From CAKZSB01 sp964573105 (lineage in GTDB: Bacteria; Pseudomonadota; Gammaproteobacteria; Granulosicoccales; Granulosicoccaceae), in assembly GCA_964573105.1 (NCBI GenBank), contig CAZNIS010000007.1, forward strand, positions 62,001 to 126,000: a stretch of DNA of 64,000 nt, read 5' to 3'. The notes beneath the pieces are model-generated. The model was not told the DNA's origin, made no database searches, and saw nothing but the letters and a program-made list of their open reading frames with translations. A program made the position numbers and the translations under genes. How positions within the stretch are numbered: position 1 is the stretch's first letter; each line of letters opens with the position of its first letter. Below are positions 27,184 to 36,228 of the stretch, one piece after another.

Positions 27184-27517
27184 CAAATGATTAAGTTCCT
27201 GAAATATTGCAAGAAACTGACCGGATCACGATCCTGCTCTGCGATCTTTCAAGGATATTATCGGCTCGAATGTGAGTTTTATGTGAAAATAGTTGGTCAG
27301 TCAACCTGACTTTACAGATACTTTGCCGACGCTTGTGTCCGAGCCGATGGGGTGGTTAGGTTGCTTTTGCAACCTGTGCGAAGGGGGCTCGCTTGCGGGG
27401 GTGGACAATGTGGTTGTTGCTTGCAAAGCAGCAGCAGACAATTAGTCTACGGCATGGATATCGGTCGCGCCGGCGCAGACTGAAACAAATTGTGAAGCTA
27501 TTCGCGGTTTGCAGGGT
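27184..27517. other. Non-coding stretch where ftsEX would be expected
   Basis: This 334-base interval between ftsY and the rpoH operator contains no credible coding frame and no remnant of ftsE or ftsX that I can recognise. A small perfect hairpin (aggttgc-tttt-gcaacct, 27358-27375) lacks a T tail. The rpoH promoter must lie in the part nearest CIRCE. Confidence 0.6.
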
Positions 27518-28513
27518 TCAGCCAGCCTGCTCGCTGTCGCCCAGCAGCGCGTCGACGAACTCTTCGGCCTGAAACACTCGTAAATCGTAGATACCTTCGC
27601 CCACGCCGATGAAGCGTATTGGAATGTTGAGCTCATTTGCCATTGCGAACACCACACCGCCTTTGGCAGTGCCATCGAGTTTGGTTACAGCAAGGCCGGT
27701 CACGCCCACCGCTTCGCGAAAAATCTTACCCTGCTGCATGCCGTTTTGCCCGGTGGTGCCGTCGAGGACCAGCAGCGTTTCATGCGGCGCTTCCGGGTCG
27801 ATCTTTTTCAGCACGCGGCTGACTTTGCCGAGCTCGTCCATCAGGCCGGACTGAGTGTGCAGGCGTCCGGCGGTATCGGCGATCAGTACATCCACACCTC
27901 GCGCTTTGGCTGCCTGAAAGGCATCGAAGATAACAGATGCCGAGTCTGCACCGCTGCCCTGAGCAATGACCGTAACATCGTTGCGCTGCCCCCAGGTCTG
28001 AAGCTGCTCTACAGCGGCGGCACGGAAGGTGTCCCCGGCTGCCAGCATGACTGATTTTCCACCATCCTGTAGCTGGCGTGCGATCTTGCCAATGGTCGTC
28101 GTTTTGCCTGCACCATTGACACCGACAACCAAAATGACGAACGGCCGGACGGTATCCGGTATCTCCAGTGGTTTTTCGCTGTCGCGCATCAGCTCGATCA
28201 GATCGCCGCGCAGTAACTGTTGCAGCCCTTCATCGCTCTTGCGCGCCCGCTCGCGGATTGAGCTGATGATCTTTTCGGTCGTCGACACGCCGATATCGCT
28301 GACGATGAGCTGGGTCTCAAGCTCCTCGAGCAAGTCTTCGTCAATCTTTTTGCCGCGGGTGAAAAAGCTAAGCAATCCGCGACCGAAGCTCTTGCGGGTC
28401 TTTTCCAGCCGGGTGTCGAGCGGGGCCTCTGGCTGGGTTGCTTCTGCCTGGGGGGCTTCAGCCTGGTCTGGCTGCGGTTCTTTTTTGCGTTTGAGAAAAC
28501 TGAAAATACCCAT
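27518..28513 (-). CDS. ftsY: Signal recognition particle receptor FtsY
   Basis: GTPase that docks ribosome-SRP complexes at the inner membrane. The ATG at 28513 (MGIFSFLKRKK) gives 331 residues; an upstream extension is open but not conserved. A short acidic Glu/Gln/Ala/Pro A domain is followed by the N domain and the G domain with GVNGAGKTTT (G1), DTAGR (G3) and TKLDG (G4). It is divergent from rsmD, as in other gammaproteobacteria, but ftsE and ftsX do not follow it. Confidence 0.96.
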   Translation of the reverse strand: MGIFSFLKRKKEPQPDQAEAPQAEATQPEAPLDTRLEKTRKSFGRGLLSFFTRGKKIDEDLLEELETQLIVSDIGVSTTEKIISSIRERARKSDEGLQQLLRGDLIELMRDSEKPLEIPDTVRPFVILVVGVNGAGKTTTIGKIARQLQDGGKSVMLAAGDTFRAAAVEQLQTWGQRNDVTVIAQGSGADSASVIFDAFQAAKARGVDVLIADTAGRLHTQSGLMDELGKVSRVLKKIDPEAPHETLLVLDGTTGQNGMQQGKIFREAVGVTGLAVTKLDGTAKGGVVFAMANELNIPIRFIGVGEGIYDLRVFQAEEFVDALLGDSEQAG

Positions 28514-28606
28514 GGGAGACTCGCTTGGCTTGTCTGTATCGTAGCACTCTGGATTGGCGCTGATTAAACTATATGGATGCGAACAGCTGAGGTTGGGCAG
28601 GTATAG

Positions 28607-29221
28607 ATGAGGCGATCGACCGCCAGTGGCGCCCGGGTGCCGGAGCAAGGACGGGTGCGGATCATTGCCGGGCGCTATCGCGGGCGAAAACTGGGCTTTC
28701 GGGCCATCGACGGCTTGCGTCCCAGCGGTGATCGCGTGCGCGAGACACTGTTCAACTGGTTGCAGCCCTGGCTGCCTGAATCGCGTTGCCTGGACATGTT
28801 CGCCGGCAGTGGCGCGCTGGGCTTTGAATGTGCCTCACGCGGGGCAGCCCGGGTCGACATGTATGAAAACTCTGCTGTGGCTGCTACAGACCTCACACGC
28901 AACCGTGATACCTTGCAGGCCGATACAGTGATAATTCACCGCGCCGATGTACTTCAGGCGCAATGGCACGACGGGCCCTACGACATTATCTTTATCGATC
29001 CCCCGTTCGATCGCCAGATTCACCAGCAAGCCATTGCCATGATTGATCGAGAGGGGCTGGCTGGTGAGGGAAGCCTGGTGTATGTCGAGTGGCGCAAGGC
29101 AGATGGGCAGCCAGGCGTGCCCGCACACTGGAGCATGCGGCGCGACCGCGTGGCAGGTGACGTCGGTTTTGCCTTGTTCAGCGTGGCAGATACTGGCCGT
29201 GGCGATAGTGCGAATGACTGA
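28607..29221 (+). CDS. rsmD: 16S rRNA (guanine966-N2)-methyltransferase RsmD
   Basis: Methylates G966 of 16S rRNA using SAM. It has 204 residues. The family start VRIIAGRYRGRKLGF, motif I LDMFAGSGALGFE and the catalytic IFIDPPF motif (NPPY-like) are visible. It is divergent from ftsY and 42 bases upstream of coaD, a conserved order. Confidence 0.95.
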   Translation: MRRSTASGARVPEQGRVRIIAGRYRGRKLGFRAIDGLRPSGDRVRETLFNWLQPWLPESRCLDMFAGSGALGFECASRGAARVDMYENSAVAATDLTRNRDTLQADTVIIHRADVLQAQWHDGPYDIIFIDPPFDRQIHQQAIAMIDREGLAGEGSLVYVEWRKADGQPGVPAHWSMRRDRVAGDVGFALFSVADTGRGDSAND

Positions 29222-29263
29222 AATGCGTACAATCGTAGCTGCACAATTTAAAAGAAGGCTCAA

Positions 29264-29743
29264 GTGAAGACTACATCGATCTATGCCGGCACCTTTGATC
29301 CGGTCACCAAAGGGCATCTCGACGTCATGCTTCGGGCTGGCAGAATGTTCGACCGTGTGATCGTTGCAGTCGCGGCAAGCCCGGGTAAAAAGCCGTTGTT
29401 TGATCTGGATCAGCGCGTGGCCTTGATCGAACGCGTGCTGGACGAGCAAGGTAACTTCGATATCAAACCGTTCGAGGGTCTTTTGGTCGAATTCGCCGCC
29501 GCTCATCAGGCCACGGTGATAGTCCGCGGGCTGCGATCAGTGACTGACTTCGACTACGAGGTTCAAATTGCAAGCTTCAACCGCAGCATGCACCCTGAGA
29601 TTGAGACCACCTTCGTCGCTGCTGCCAGCGAGTACAGCTTTATATCGTCCAGCCTGGTCAGAGAAATCGCATCACTTGGTGGTGACGTTGCAAGCTTTGT
29701 CGAAGCACCCGTCGAGCAGGCTTTGAAAGGAGCATTCGGTTAA
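29264..29743 (+). CDS. coaD: Phosphopantetheine adenylyltransferase
   Basis: Penultimate step of coenzyme A synthesis: transfer of AMP from ATP to 4'-phosphopantetheine. It has 159 residues. The nucleotidyltransferase motif YAGTFDPVTKGHLDVM lies at the N-terminus, and the C-terminal EYSFISSSLVREIASLGGDV matches the ISSTxxR-type signature. The GTG or ATG choice at the start is not in doubt because the motif begins within a few residues. Ferredoxin follows after 5 bases. Confidence 0.96.
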   Translation: MKTTSIYAGTFDPVTKGHLDVMLRAGRMFDRVIVAVAASPGKKPLFDLDQRVALIERVLDEQGNFDIKPFEGLLVEFAAAHQATVIVRGLRSVTDFDYEVQIASFNRSMHPEIETTFVAAASEYSFISSSLVREIASLGGDVASFVEAPVEQALKGAFG

Positions 29744-29748
29744 CGGTC

Positions 29749-30003
29749 ATGGCGCTGATCATCACAGACGTGTGCATCAATTGTGATATGTGCGAGCCGG
29801 AATGTCCGAACGGTGCGATCTCGCAGGGTGCCGAGATTTATGAAATCAATCCTGCGCTATGCACCGAGTGCGTCGGGCATTTTGATCAGTCGCAATGTGT
29901 TGAGGTCTGCCCGGTAGAGTGCATACCGCATGATCCGGATCACGTTGAAACCCGCGAACAGCTTATGCAGAAGTATCAGTGGCTGACCGCACAGCAAGAC
30001 TAA
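29749..30003 (+). CDS. 2[4Fe-4S] ferredoxin, YfhL/Allochromatium type
   Basis: Small electron carrier of 84 residues with two cluster motifs. CINCDMCEPECP gives the first set; CTECVGHFDQSQCVEVCP gives the second with the long C-x2-C-x8-C-x3-C spacing of the Allochromatium-type family. A helical C-terminal tail follows. The physiological partner is unknown. It is next to coaD as in Pseudomonas and overlaps the convergent mutM by 4 bases. Confidence 0.93.
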   Translation: MALIITDVCINCDMCEPECPNGAISQGAEIYEINPALCTECVGHFDQSQCVEVCPVECIPHDPDHVETREQLMQKYQWLTAQQD

Positions 30004-30812
30004 CGCTGGCAGGCGGGGCAGTAAAACGATGATCGCTGTCCGATCGTACGCTGCTTGATAACTGCGTTGCAGTGACGGCACGGTTCTCCAGCACGGCCAT
30101 AGACATTCAGCGTTTGCTGAAAGTATCCGGGCTCACCTGAAGAATTGACAAAATCCCGCAGTGTGGTGCCACCCATTCTTATCGCGTCACTTAATACCTT
30201 GCGAATGGTGTCGGCGATGGTGAGATACTGATTGCGGGTGATCCGGCTGGCCGCTTTCGCCGGTCGGATGCCAGCGATAAAAAGCGCCTCGTTCGCGTAG
30301 ATATTGCCCACGCCAACTACCACGTGGTTGTCCATCAGAAAATTCTTGACGGCTACTTTTTTGCGGCGTGACATCCTGAACAAATGCTCACCGTTGAACG
30401 CATTGCCCAGCGGTTCTGGTCCGAGCTTACTCAACAGTTCATGGTCTTCTACAGGCTGATCGGTCCATAACACAGTGCCAAAGCGCCGCGGATCGTGATA
30501 GCGAATGATTGCGCCATCGTCGAGCTCGAATTCGACGTGATCGTGTTTGCGTTTTGGTTCCGCCTTTTCGATCACACGCAGGCTGCCGGACATGCCCAGA
30601 TGAATGATGATCGTGCCGCCCGAGGTTTCTACAATCAGGTATTTCGCCCGACGCCGCAGCGCGATGACCGAGGCGCCGTCGCAACGATGGATGGACTCTG
30701 GCACTGGCCAGCGCAGGCCGCGGTGATGCACTCGGATGCGCGCGATCGTTTTGCCCAGTAGCCAGGGTTCAATGCCGCGCAGGGTGGTTTCAACTTCTGG
30801 AAGCTCTGGCAT
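30000..30812 (-). CDS. mutM: Formamidopyrimidine-DNA glycosylase
   Basis: Removes 8-oxoguanine and ring-opened purines and nicks the abasic site. It has 270 residues: the catalytic N-terminal PELPEVE (P2 nucleophile, E3), the helix-two-turn-helix region with NIYANEALF, and the C-terminal zinc finger CRHCNAVIKQRTIGQRSSFYCPACQ. It follows the DUF4340 gene by 15 bases on the same strand and may be the last gene of that ABC operon. Confidence 0.96.
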   Translation of the reverse strand: MPELPEVETTLRGIEPWLLGKTIARIRVHHRGLRWPVPESIHRCDGASVIALRRRAKYLIVETSGGTIIIHLGMSGSLRVIEKAEPKRKHDHVEFELDDGAIIRYHDPRRFGTVLWTDQPVEDHELLSKLGPEPLGNAFNGEHLFRMSRRKKVAVKNFLMDNHVVVGVGNIYANEALFIAGIRPAKAASRITRNQYLTIADTIRKVLSDAIRMGGTTLRDFVNSSGEPGYFQQTLNVYGRAGEPCRHCNAVIKQRTIGQRSSFYCPACQR

Positions 30813-30827
30813 TGACTATCGTTGCGG

Positions 30828-31568
30828 TTAGGTTTTTGGCGGTGGCAGACCCAGTTGTGTGGTGGTGGCTGGATCGAGCACATACCGAAAAGTAGTGCCA
30901 GGGCGATGCAGCGCAACGCGCCCGTTAGCATTGTACAGCGAGTACGATTCGATTTTGCCGTTTGCCAGTTGCAGATCAATTTCGCCGCTGGCCACCTGCC
31001 GGGTATCGTGTTGTACCAGGTGGCTGGCCTCCAGTGTGACCGGTGTGCACGGGGTCGCGGCCGTTCCGCAAATGATGGCAATCTTGCGGTTCATGGCCAT
31101 TTGCGGATCAGCCTGAATCAGTGGCACAACCCGATCGGATTGCAGATAAATGCGATCGGCGGCGACCACATAGCGCAGACCACTGACAGGTTCGATCGAT
31201 TTGAACTCGAACAGATTCTCATCGATCATCAAGCGCGCGACAGTGCGTTGCCCGTCGATCTGGGCAATATCCCCCAGTGCATAGGATCTTGCCGATCGCA
31301 AGTTGCTCGACAGCAGATGTTCGATCACTTGCGGGTTTGCAGGTGCCGCCAACGGCGCCACCAATTGCCACTGATTGGCGATGTGCTGGAATTCGAGCTG
31401 TTGTGTGTCAGCCGCGAGCACGAGTCGATTTGCGTTTTTCGCAGGGTAGATCGCGCCGCTGGTATTGGCGTCTTCGGTATTAAAGTCGACGAAAAGTGCG
31501 GCGATCAACGTCGCACAGATTATCAATAACCACTGTGTCGGAACCTGGCGTGCAGTAGCTTCAGCCAT
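30828..31568 (-). CDS. DUF4340 domain protein of a Gld-like ABC operon
   Basis: A 246-residue protein with one N-terminal membrane segment (about 12-28) and a periplasmic beta-rich domain of the DUF4340 type, usually found beside GldG-like proteins. There is no catalytic motif. It overlaps the preceding GldG-like gene by 8 bases, so the two are probably made together. It is likely an accessory subunit of the ABC complex encoded upstream; the substrate is unknown. Confidence 0.75.
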   Translation of the reverse strand: MAEATARQVPTQWLLIICATLIAALFVDFNTEDANTSGAIYPAKNANRLVLAADTQQLEFQHIANQWQLVAPLAAPANPQVIEHLLSSNLRSARSYALGDIAQIDGQRTVARLMIDENLFEFKSIEPVSGLRYVVAADRIYLQSDRVVPLIQADPQMAMNRKIAIICGTAATPCTPVTLEASHLVQHDTRQVASGEIDLQLANGKIESYSLYNANGRVALHRPGTTFRYVLDPATTTQLGLPPPKT

Positions 31569-32892
31569 GGCGACGGCGATACCAGACGCCGGTGGCCACC
31601 GCCAGTAGCGATGCCGGCAGAATGATCAGCGCCAACGCCGAGGTGGCCAGAATCGCGGTCTTACTAATTGTTACTTCTCGATCGGCCGGCACCGGGTAGC
31701 TGACCGGGATCAGATCGTGATCATCTGAGACCCAGTTGAATAGACGCCCACCGAGATCCCGATTGCCACCGTTGCCAATCCAGGCGTCGGCCAGAAAATC
31801 GCTGTCCCCGGCTACCACCACGCGTTGCACCGACCCGTCGCTCACGGTGCGCTCCAGCGCCATCACCAGCGTCAGTGGGCCACTGATTTCGCGCTCATCG
31901 TCACCATGCTGCACGGTACCGCTCACCGGGCCGGTTTCGTTCCATGCGCGGCTGCCGGTTTGCACGACCGGTACGGGTCGCCACTCTCGAAGTGTCGGCA
32001 GCTCAATTGCCACGGCCTGCGGAAAAAGCGTCACCGAGTCGAAGCCGGGGGTGATTTCATCGGTGCTGTATTGCGCGGCAATGGCAAAGTCTGGTCGGTC
32101 GATCTGCAATGCCTGAGCATCGAGGTCAACGACAACCCCTGCGGTGCGGCTGATGCCCAGTTCATATTCCAGTGCGGTCAGACCGTCATCGCTGCCGGGC
32201 TCGGTCAGCCACAGCAGATTGCCGCCGCGGGAAACATAGCTCAACAGTGTCGCCACCTCTCCGGGCAAATAGCGTTGCATCGGTCCGGCAATCACAAGCA
32301 TCCCGAGGCTTTCATCGAGCGGCTTTGACAATTGAACTGTCTCAAGTTCATAGCCGGTGCTGATCAGATGTTTGGCGAAGACGGTCAGATCCGCCGCCGT
32401 TTTACCATCGATCGCGCGCTCCGCATGGCCGCTTATAAAACCCACTTTGCGCGTCGAGTGACGCAACAGGCGCTGCAGCGCCAGGGTTAGCGATTGTTGC
32501 GAGACGTCCGCCAGACGCTGGCGCCGACCCTCGTAGCTGAGTATCAGTTCGCCGCCGGGTTGAATGTCGAGTTCGCGGCTGCGAGCCGGGTCCAGCGCCG
32601 GATCGGTGAAGGCATAGTGCAAATGTGGGTTAGCGCGCTGATAACGCTGCAGTAGCTGAGCGAGCTGCTGCGCTGCCGGATCGTCGGGACTGACAAATGC
32701 CTCGGCATCGATCGGAGTCTGAAATTGCTGCAGCGTGGTGAGTGTTTGTGGCATTAACGAGTGGCGGCCCGTCGCTGTCGCGTCGACCACCCACGGATGG
32801 CGCCACAGGATTGCCGCCAGTACCGCAATCGCAACCAGCAAGATCGCAGGGCGGATGATCAATTGATCGCGTTTGTTGGGCTGGCTACTCAC
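31561..32892 (-). CDS. GldG-like ABC transporter auxiliary protein
   Basis: A 443-residue protein with membrane segments at both ends (about 14-32 and 410-435) and a large extracytoplasmic domain. The segment with SGHAERAIDG, followed by a strand-rich region with VIAGPMQRYLPGEVATLLSYVSRGGNLLWLTEP, matches the GldG/ABC_transp_aux family. It overlaps its permease partner by 8 bases and the DUF4340 gene by 8. In Bacteroidota GldG is tied to gliding; in Proteobacteria its role is not known. Confidence 0.8.
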   Translation of the reverse strand: MSSQPNKRDQLIIRPAILLVAIAVLAAILWRHPWVVDATATGRHSLMPQTLTTLQQFQTPIDAEAFVSPDDPAAQQLAQLLQRYQRANPHLHYAFTDPALDPARSRELDIQPGGELILSYEGRRQRLADVSQQSLTLALQRLLRHSTRKVGFISGHAERAIDGKTAADLTVFAKHLISTGYELETVQLSKPLDESLGMLVIAGPMQRYLPGEVATLLSYVSRGGNLLWLTEPGSDDGLTALEYELGISRTAGVVVDLDAQALQIDRPDFAIAAQYSTDEITPGFDSVTLFPQAVAIELPTLREWRPVPVVQTGSRAWNETGPVSGTVQHGDDEREISGPLTLVMALERTVSDGSVQRVVVAGDSDFLADAWIGNGGNRDLGGRLFNWVSDDHDLIPVSYPVPADREVTISKTAILATSALALIILPASLLAVATGVWYRRRHG

Positions 32893-33655
32893 AGCGTTGT
32901 GCTCCGTTGTAGCGTATGGCTTCCAGTTGGCGAATGCTTAGAACCATGAAGGCTGCAATGCACAGGAGAAAGTAGGCCAGAGAGTGACTTTGTAGCTGCC
33001 CTTGAATGAAGGGTTGCAGATGCGTGGCCGGCGATAGCTGCGCGAGTTGCGTGACGCCCGAGTCTTGTGCGGGTGATTTTGTCGTGGCGAGTATCCACAG
33101 CAACAGCATGAAAACGAAACTACTCAGGGCGGCCAGCGCTGGACGCGATGTCAAACAAGAGAAGAACAGAGAGATAGCGGTCGCGCTGCAGATAAAAAGT
33201 GCCATGCCCAGCCAGGCCAGCAACAGCGCTGGTGTGTCGAGGTTTGTGGCGAATTGCAGACTGACGATCAGGGCCAGGTTCAACGTTAGCACCAGCAGCT
33301 GGAAGATTGCGGCACCAATGAATTTTCCAACCACGATCTGGCGTGATGAAATCGCTGATGAGGCCAATAGTGGGTAACGCCCTGACTGCCTTTCGGCGGC
33401 GATCAGGTTCATGCAAAGCAGCGGGGTGGCGAGCATAAACACCGAGCTCACAGGCAGCAGCCAATGGGTTGCCAGATAAGCGCTGACACCACCGGCTTGC
33501 GGGAGGCCAGCCAGTGTCGGCTGGATAGCCAGGTATTGTTCGAGTGCGGCCAGGAACATCCAGCCAAACACCAGTTGCAGCATGCCGGCTGCAATCCATG
33601 CAAAGGGTGAGCGGCTGAGGATGCGTATCTCGTTGCCTGCGATCAATGCAGTCAC
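32885..33655 (-). CDS. ABC-2 type permease (GldF-like)
   Basis: Membrane subunit of an ABC transporter: 256 residues and six hydrophobic segments, beginning with a short amphipathic lead (NEIRILSRSPFAWIAAGML) typical of ABC-2/GldF permeases. The cytoplasmic loop LIAAERQSGRYPLLASSAISSRQIVVGKF fits the ATPase-contacting region. It is coupled to the ATPase gene by a 4-base overlap and to the GldG-like gene by 8 bases. Confidence 0.85.
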   Translation of the reverse strand: MTALIAGNEIRILSRSPFAWIAAGMLQLVFGWMFLAALEQYLAIQPTLAGLPQAGGVSAYLATHWLLPVSSVFMLATPLLCMNLIAAERQSGRYPLLASSAISSRQIVVGKFIGAAIFQLLVLTLNLALIVSLQFATNLDTPALLLAWLGMALFICSATAISLFFSCLTSRPALAALSSFVFMLLLWILATTKSPAQDSGVTQLAQLSPATHLQPFIQGQLQSHSLAYFLLCIAAFMVLSIRQLEAIRYNGAQRCE

Positions 33656-34587
33656 TGCGTTGCTCCGGCGGTGGCCTGGCCTGCGAGTAGATTGAACACG
33701 CGCTCCAGATGATTTCTAACCAGAGAAATCTCATGCCAGCGAATATGGTGTGCCTTCAGCGCCTCGCGCAGCAGCGTGGTCGAGCCAGTGCGAGTGGTCA
33801 GCATCCAGTGGTCAGGTGTCACGGACGCTGCGGACAGCACTCCGGGTAGTGATTGCATCTGCGGCGTGGTGGCGGTGTCTTCCAAATGAATCTCGATTGT
33901 CGTCTGATCCTTACTCGCTACCTCGCCAAGGTCAGAGTCGAGCAGCTTGGCGCCGTTGTGAATCACAATGGCGCGGTCGCAGGTGGCCTGGACTTCCACT
34001 AACTGATGGCTGGAGTAGAGGGTCGTCTGTGATTCGCCGACGTCGGCAAGGATTTCCCGCATGGCGGCGATTTGTGCCGGATCCAGCCCATTGAGTGGCT
34101 CATCCAGCAACAACAGCGCGGGCTGGTGAATCAGTGCCTGCGCGAGATTTACCCGCTGTTGGAAACCGTGTGACAAGTTGCCGATGATCCTGCGGCGAAC
34201 CTCACCCAGCCCGCATCGCTCGATCGCGGCAACTGTCGCAGCGTTGATATGTCGCCTGGGGATTCTCCGCAGTCGCCCGGCAAATTTCAGAAACTGCTCG
34301 ACCGTGTAGTCTGGGTACAGTGGGGGCTTGTCTGGTGCGTAGCCCAGCAGGCTTCGCGCTTGCAACGGCGCTTCGCCCAGATCGACACCGGCGATTTTGA
34401 TCGTGCCGGTATCTGGTACATTGATACCCGCGAGCATCTTCAAAAAAGTGGACTTTCCAGCACCGTTCAGTCCCAGTAAACCAATCGTCTCCCCTGCGTC
34501 TGCCTGCAGTGAGATCTGATCCAGAATGGTCGTATTTGCGTACGAGACAGACACTGAATCTACACTTAGCAAGTTGTCGCCTGACAC
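33652..34587 (-). CDS. ABC transporter ATP-binding protein (GldA-like)
   Basis: Cytoplasmic ATPase of the same transporter. A GTG at 34587 with a GGAG about 10 bases upstream gives 311 residues; a TTG at 34572 is the alternative, and the frame is open to 34662. Walker A is GLNGAGKST, the signature motif is the variant LSHGFQQRV, and Walker B with its glutamate is LLLLDEPLNGLDP, followed by the H-loop in SSHQLVE. The C-terminal 90 residues are the extra domain common in drug- or Gld-type exporters. Confidence 0.9.
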   Translation of the reverse strand: MSGDNLLSVDSVSVSYANTTILDQISLQADAGETIGLLGLNGAGKSTFLKMLAGINVPDTGTIKIAGVDLGEAPLQARSLLGYAPDKPPLYPDYTVEQFLKFAGRLRRIPRRHINAATVAAIERCGLGEVRRRIIGNLSHGFQQRVNLAQALIHQPALLLLDEPLNGLDPAQIAAMREILADVGESQTTLYSSHQLVEVQATCDRAIVIHNGAKLLDSDLGEVASKDQTTIEIHLEDTATTPQMQSLPGVLSAASVTPDHWMLTTRTGSTTLLREALKAHHIRWHEISLVRNHLERVFNLLAGQATAGATQ

Positions 34588-34756
34588 CTGTTTGGGACTC
34601 CGATCACGGAATGGGGGCGGTTTACAAGCACATCTGTTGCCAGTTTTCCCTTTTTGCCGCATCGGCTGCCGTTAGCGGTGCACTGTGCTGGCGAGCTTTC
34701 TGCAGCAGCTTCGTTCCACACCGGCGCACTAGCGCGATAAAAATCAGGGTTTTGTC

Positions 34757-35944
34757 TTGACACTATTCGGAATACTGAACTGGCCACTATGGGCGATGGT
34801 GGTCTTCGTGCTGGTTGTGTGGCACGTGACGCTCCTGGCTACCACCATCTATTTGCATCGCGCGATGGCGCATCGTGCGGTCGAGTTGCACCCGGTGCTC
34901 AGCCACTTTTTCCGCGCCTGGCTCTGGTTGACAACCGGAATGGTCACCGTCGAGTGGATGGCGGTGCATCGCAAGCACCATGCGAAAGTAGAAACTGAAG
35001 ACGATCCCCACAGCCCGGTCACACATGGTTTGAACGAGGTCCTCTGGCGCGGTGCAGAGCTGTATCAGGCCGAGTGCGAAAACCCGCAAACCATTGATAA
35101 GTTCGGCTTTGGCGCGCCCGATGACTGGCTTGAGCGCAATCTCTACAGCCGCCACAAGAATGCCGGGCTGGTGCTGCTGTTCCTGTTGCTCTGTCTGCTG
35201 TTTGGCGTCGCAGCCATTACCATGACCGCCCTGATTCTGTTGTGTATACCGCTGCTGGCGGCTGGCGTGATTAATGGTCTGGGGCACAGCGTCGGGTATC
35301 GCAACTACGAGTGCGATGATGCCGCCACCAACATCGTGCCGATTGGGCTGATCATCGCCGGCGAGGAATTGCACAACAATCACCACGCCTATCCCGGATC
35401 GGCGAAGTTTTCCATTCGTCCCTGGGAAATCGATGTCGGCTGGATGTACTTGCGCATTTTCAGTGCGTTTGGGTTGGCGCGGATTGTTCGCGTTGCACCG
35501 CGGCCGGTGATAAAGCCCACCGAGGATCGTGCGGTCGATCTGGAAACGGTCAAAGCGGTCATATCGAGCCGCCTGCACGTGATGGAGCACTATGCGCGCA
35601 AAGTCGTACTGCCGACGCACAAACTCGAGCGTCAGCGCGCGACTACGGCACGGGAACGCAAGACGCTTGCCGTGCGCCGCGAATTGATCGCCGGTGACTT
35701 CATGCTCGATGCTGCGGCGCGCGAGCGATTGGGGTTGGCGCTACGCGAGAGCGACACGTTGAGAATCGTGATCGAGTATCGCAATCAGCTACAGGCCATT
35801 TGGCAGATTGCCGGTGCCAGCCACGAGAAGTTACAGGAGGCGCTGCAGGACTGGTGCAATCGCGCCGAGCTCAGCGGCATCCGCGCGCTCGAGGAGTTTT
35901 CGTGGCGATTGAGAGGGTACTCGCTGAAGAGCGCCGCCATCTGA
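34757..35944 (+). CDS. Fatty acid desaturase with C-terminal extension
   Basis: Membrane di-iron acyl desaturase, probably delta-9 acting on acyl-CoA or phospholipid acyl chains. It has 395 residues from a TTG at 34757. The three histidine boxes are HRAMAH, HRKHH and HNNHH, with membrane segments around them. After the desaturase domain a roughly 130-residue charged helical tail (about 265-395) follows. It is divergent from the ABC operon and followed by a terminator; base use is like its neighbours. Confidence 0.88.
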   Translation: MTLFGILNWPLWAMVVFVLVVWHVTLLATTIYLHRAMAHRAVELHPVLSHFFRAWLWLTTGMVTVEWMAVHRKHHAKVETEDDPHSPVTHGLNEVLWRGAELYQAECENPQTIDKFGFGAPDDWLERNLYSRHKNAGLVLLFLLLCLLFGVAAITMTALILLCIPLLAAGVINGLGHSVGYRNYECDDAATNIVPIGLIIAGEELHNNHHAYPGSAKFSIRPWEIDVGWMYLRIFSAFGLARIVRVAPRPVIKPTEDRAVDLETVKAVISSRLHVMEHYARKVVLPTHKLERQRATTARERKTLAVRRELIAGDFMLDAAARERLGLALRESDTLRIVIEYRNQLQAIWQIAGASHEKLQEALQDWCNRAELSGIRALEEFSWRLRGYSLKSAAI

Positions 35945-36011
35945 GCGGCGCGTCCATACAATGAGACGCCAATGACCGCGGTTGATTTATTTTACCGCCG
36001 ATTTGCAGGCG

Positions 36012-36041
36012 AAAAAAAACCCGGCATCAGCCGGGTTTTTT
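36012..36041. terminator. Bidirectional terminator between the desaturase and rpmG
   Basis: Stem cccggc (36020-36025) with gccggg (36030-36035), loop atca, flanked by eight A on the left and six T on the right. It ends both the desaturase and the rpmBG transcripts. Confidence 0.88.
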
Positions 36042-36061
36042 GGTTCAAGCTGGAGCGTGTG

Positions 36062-36217
36062 CTACTTGATCTTGCCTTCCTTGTAGATCACGTGCTTGCG
36101 CGCAACGGGATCAAATTTTTTGATTTCCATTTTTTCGGTCATGGTGCGCTTGTTTTTGGTCGTGGTGTAAAAGTGACCGGTGCCAGCGCTTGAAATCAGT
36201 TTGATTTTGTCTCTCAT
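36062..36217 (-). CDS. rpmG: 50S ribosomal protein L33
   Basis: A 51-residue basic ribosomal protein (MRDKIKLISSAGTGHFYTTT...), too short for many gene finders. The FYTTTKNKR motif and C-terminal KFDPVARKHVIYKEGKIK are diagnostic. There are no cysteines, so it is the zinc-independent form. A GGAGAT ribosome site precedes the ATG. It follows rpmB by 11 bases, the usual rpmB-rpmG pair. Confidence 0.95.
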   Translation of the reverse strand: MRDKIKLISSAGTGHFYTTTKNKRTMTEKMEIKKFDPVARKHVIYKEGKIK

Positions 36218-36228
36218 CGGGATCTCCG

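Noticed and set aside
27358..27375. Perfect 7-bp hairpin aggttgc-tttt-gcaacct considered as the ftsY terminator
   Set aside because: No T run follows on the ftsY strand and it is 143 bases past the stop; too weak to call.
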